Origin: Palsa-360 sp963710315
GTDB taxonomy: Bacteria; Acidobacteriota; Terriglobia; Acidiferrales; UBA7541
NCBI GenBank assembly: GCA_963710315.1
Contig: CAVPZW010000008.1
Location: 62,001-126,000 of the forward strand
Direction of reading: 5' to 3'
Length of the DNA stretch: 64,000 nucleotides
Below the pieces are notes generated by a model, which worked only from the letters and a program-made list of their open reading frames with translations, did no database searches and had not been told where the DNA came from. Positions within the stretch are counted from its first letter, which is position 1, and every line of letters begins with the position of its first letter. This document shows, piece after piece, positions 63,329 through 64,000 of the stretch. A program made the translations under genes and the position numbers.

Positions 63329-63652
63329 TTGGAGTTGAACGAGCACGGCGGCTATACCGTGACGGTCCCCGGCCTTGTGACGGAAGGCAAGGACCTGAAC
63401 CACGCGCGAGCCATGGCCAAGGACGCCGTCCGCTGTTACATCGAAGGCCTGAAGAAGTCGAAAGAGCCCATCCCACTCGAACGCGAGTCAGCACAGATTA
63501 AGATTTCAGTCGTCACATGGACCGGGCCCAAAAACCACACCGTTGCAGAAGACGCAAGCGTGATGCGCCCGAAAATTCAAAGGCTGGCGCACCCGTCACG
63601 CCGCCATAGGTATGATGAAGTTGTTGCAAGCGTAGCAGTGGAAGACCAGTAG
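63329..63652 (+). CDS. HicB-like antitoxin fragment, 5' end damaged
   Basis: A reading frame with HicB-type sequence NEHGGYTVTVPGLVTEGKDL followed by ARAMAKDAVRCYIEGLKKSK. The first beta strand (KTKKKRTREYTAFLELN) is encoded upstream in frame from 63287, but no ATG or GTG opens it: the ATG at 63278 is out of frame and ends at TGA. One added base (or two removed) near 63285 would join them. The listed start is a TTG at 63329. No HicA gene follows. Probably a decayed orphan. Confidence 0.5.
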   Translation: MELNEHGGYTVTVPGLVTEGKDLNHARAMAKDAVRCYIEGLKKSKEPIPLERESAQIKISVVTWTGPKNHTVAEDASVMRPKIQRLAHPSRRHRYDEVVASVAVEDQ

Positions 63653-63679
63653 AGTGAATATGAGGATCCGGTTTTGAAC

Positions 63680-63762
63680 TTGTAGCGCCCGCCTTTCTTT
63701 TCAGGCGGGCATCCGTCCGTCGCGCCAACGTGCCCGCCTGAAAAGAAAGGCGGGCGCTACAA
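63680..63762. repeat. Perfect 32-bp inverted repeat
   Basis: Arms at 63680-63711 and 63731-63762, TTGTAGCGCCCGCCTTTCTT continuing TTCAGGCGGGCA, with a 19-base loop. The inner part (CCGCCT...AGGCGG) is itself partly palindromic. It follows the HicB-like fragment. Confidence 0.92.
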
Positions 63763-63789
63763 CAAAACCCGTCGACAAGATTGCAATCC

Positions 63790-63976
63790 GTCGGCGCTGA
63801 AAGCACCGAAGGTAATTAGCCCGGGGCAACGCCCTGGGTCGGGAATCTCACCGGGAATGGTGCGCCCTGAAGGGGCGCAAGGACCCTCCGCCCCTTCAGG
63901 GCGGAAGATGATCCCTGGGCACGATTTCCCCGGGGCGTTGCCCCGGGCTGTCCTCCCACGGCGCTTTCAGCGCCGA
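63790..63976. repeat. Nested inverted repeat (three pairs)
   Basis: Outer arms TCGGCGCTGAAAGCACCGA (63791-63809) and near-complement (63959-63976); middle AGCCCGGGGCAACGCC (63818-63833) and exact complement (63934-63949); inner CGCCCTGAAGGGGCG (63863-63877) and exact complement (63889-63903). It can fold as a long branched stem. It ends 24 bp from the window edge. Confidence 0.85.
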
Positions 63977-64000
63977 AAGAGCCCATCCCATGTGAACACG

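Overview
The window looks like a chromosomal segment of an Acidobacteriota (Terriglobia-like) bacterium. This is inferred from gene content: a MoxR/VWA/DUF4159 cluster, exported beta-propellers with a carboxypeptidase-regulatory-like N-terminus, OprB-like and coiled-coil porins, a secreted adenosine deaminase next to a purine nucleoside permease, a 2-oxoglutarate dehydrogenase E1 without its partners, and many palindromic intergenic repeats. Base composition is GC-rich throughout. No rRNA, tRNA, CRISPR array, prophage or transposase gene was found.

Layout. 1-6.8 kb (minus): a MoxR-type cluster (DUF4159, VWA/BatA-like membrane protein, caspase-like protein, TPR/zinc-peptidase protein, MoxR ATPase). 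Every complete gene in it is broken by single-base indels. 7-9.2 kb: a ParE/ribbon-helix-helix toxin-antitoxin pair and a BNR-propeller gene coupled to a MoaD-like gene. 9.4-11.3 kb: an atypical pyruvate kinase. 11.4-17.1 kb: a three-gene RND efflux operon. 17.5-21 kb: purine nucleoside salvage (exported deaminase plus permease). 21.5-30.5 kb: small regulatory and envelope genes, an OprB-like porin, an RcnR-like metal sensor with its operator, and two exported beta-propellers. 31-34.5 kb: RNase R and a Phd/VapC pair. 35-47.7 kb: mixed metabolism, including two exported MetX-fold hydrolases, an HIBADH-type dehydrogenase, pterin dehydratase, SucA, YceH, DinB, FabV and an ammonium transporter. 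48-52 kb: an APC permease and a PP2C phosphatase/Ser-Thr kinase pair. 52.2-57.8 kb: methionine/one-carbon genes (a homocysteine methyltransferase-MTHFR fusion, then MetH). 58-64 kb: a porin, a cupin protein, a LysR regulator, toxin-antitoxin remnants, and a dense nest of inverted repeats.

Genes that appear to work together: the RND trio forms one tripartite pump (ATGA overlap and 6-bp gap). The deaminase and nucleoside permease suit use of extracellular adenosine. The bifunctional homocysteine methyltransferase/MTHFR feeds methyltetrahydrofolate to MetH, 22 bp downstream. The phosphatase and kinase are a likely reversible phosphorylation pair. The MoxR cluster combines a chaperone-type AAA+ ATPase with VWA, caspase-fold and metallopeptidase proteins.

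The most notable unexplained structures are: a dispersed palindromic repeat with a covarying base pair; a 139-bp MITE-like element inserted into one copy with a 4-bp duplication; a 40-bp perfect inverted repeat and two more complex ones at the right end; two structured leaders, before the homocysteine methyltransferase fusion and the APC permease; and several enzymes lacking a canonical catalytic or pore residue. The indel cluster at 0.3-6.8 kb may be sequence error and should be settled before that region is interpreted.
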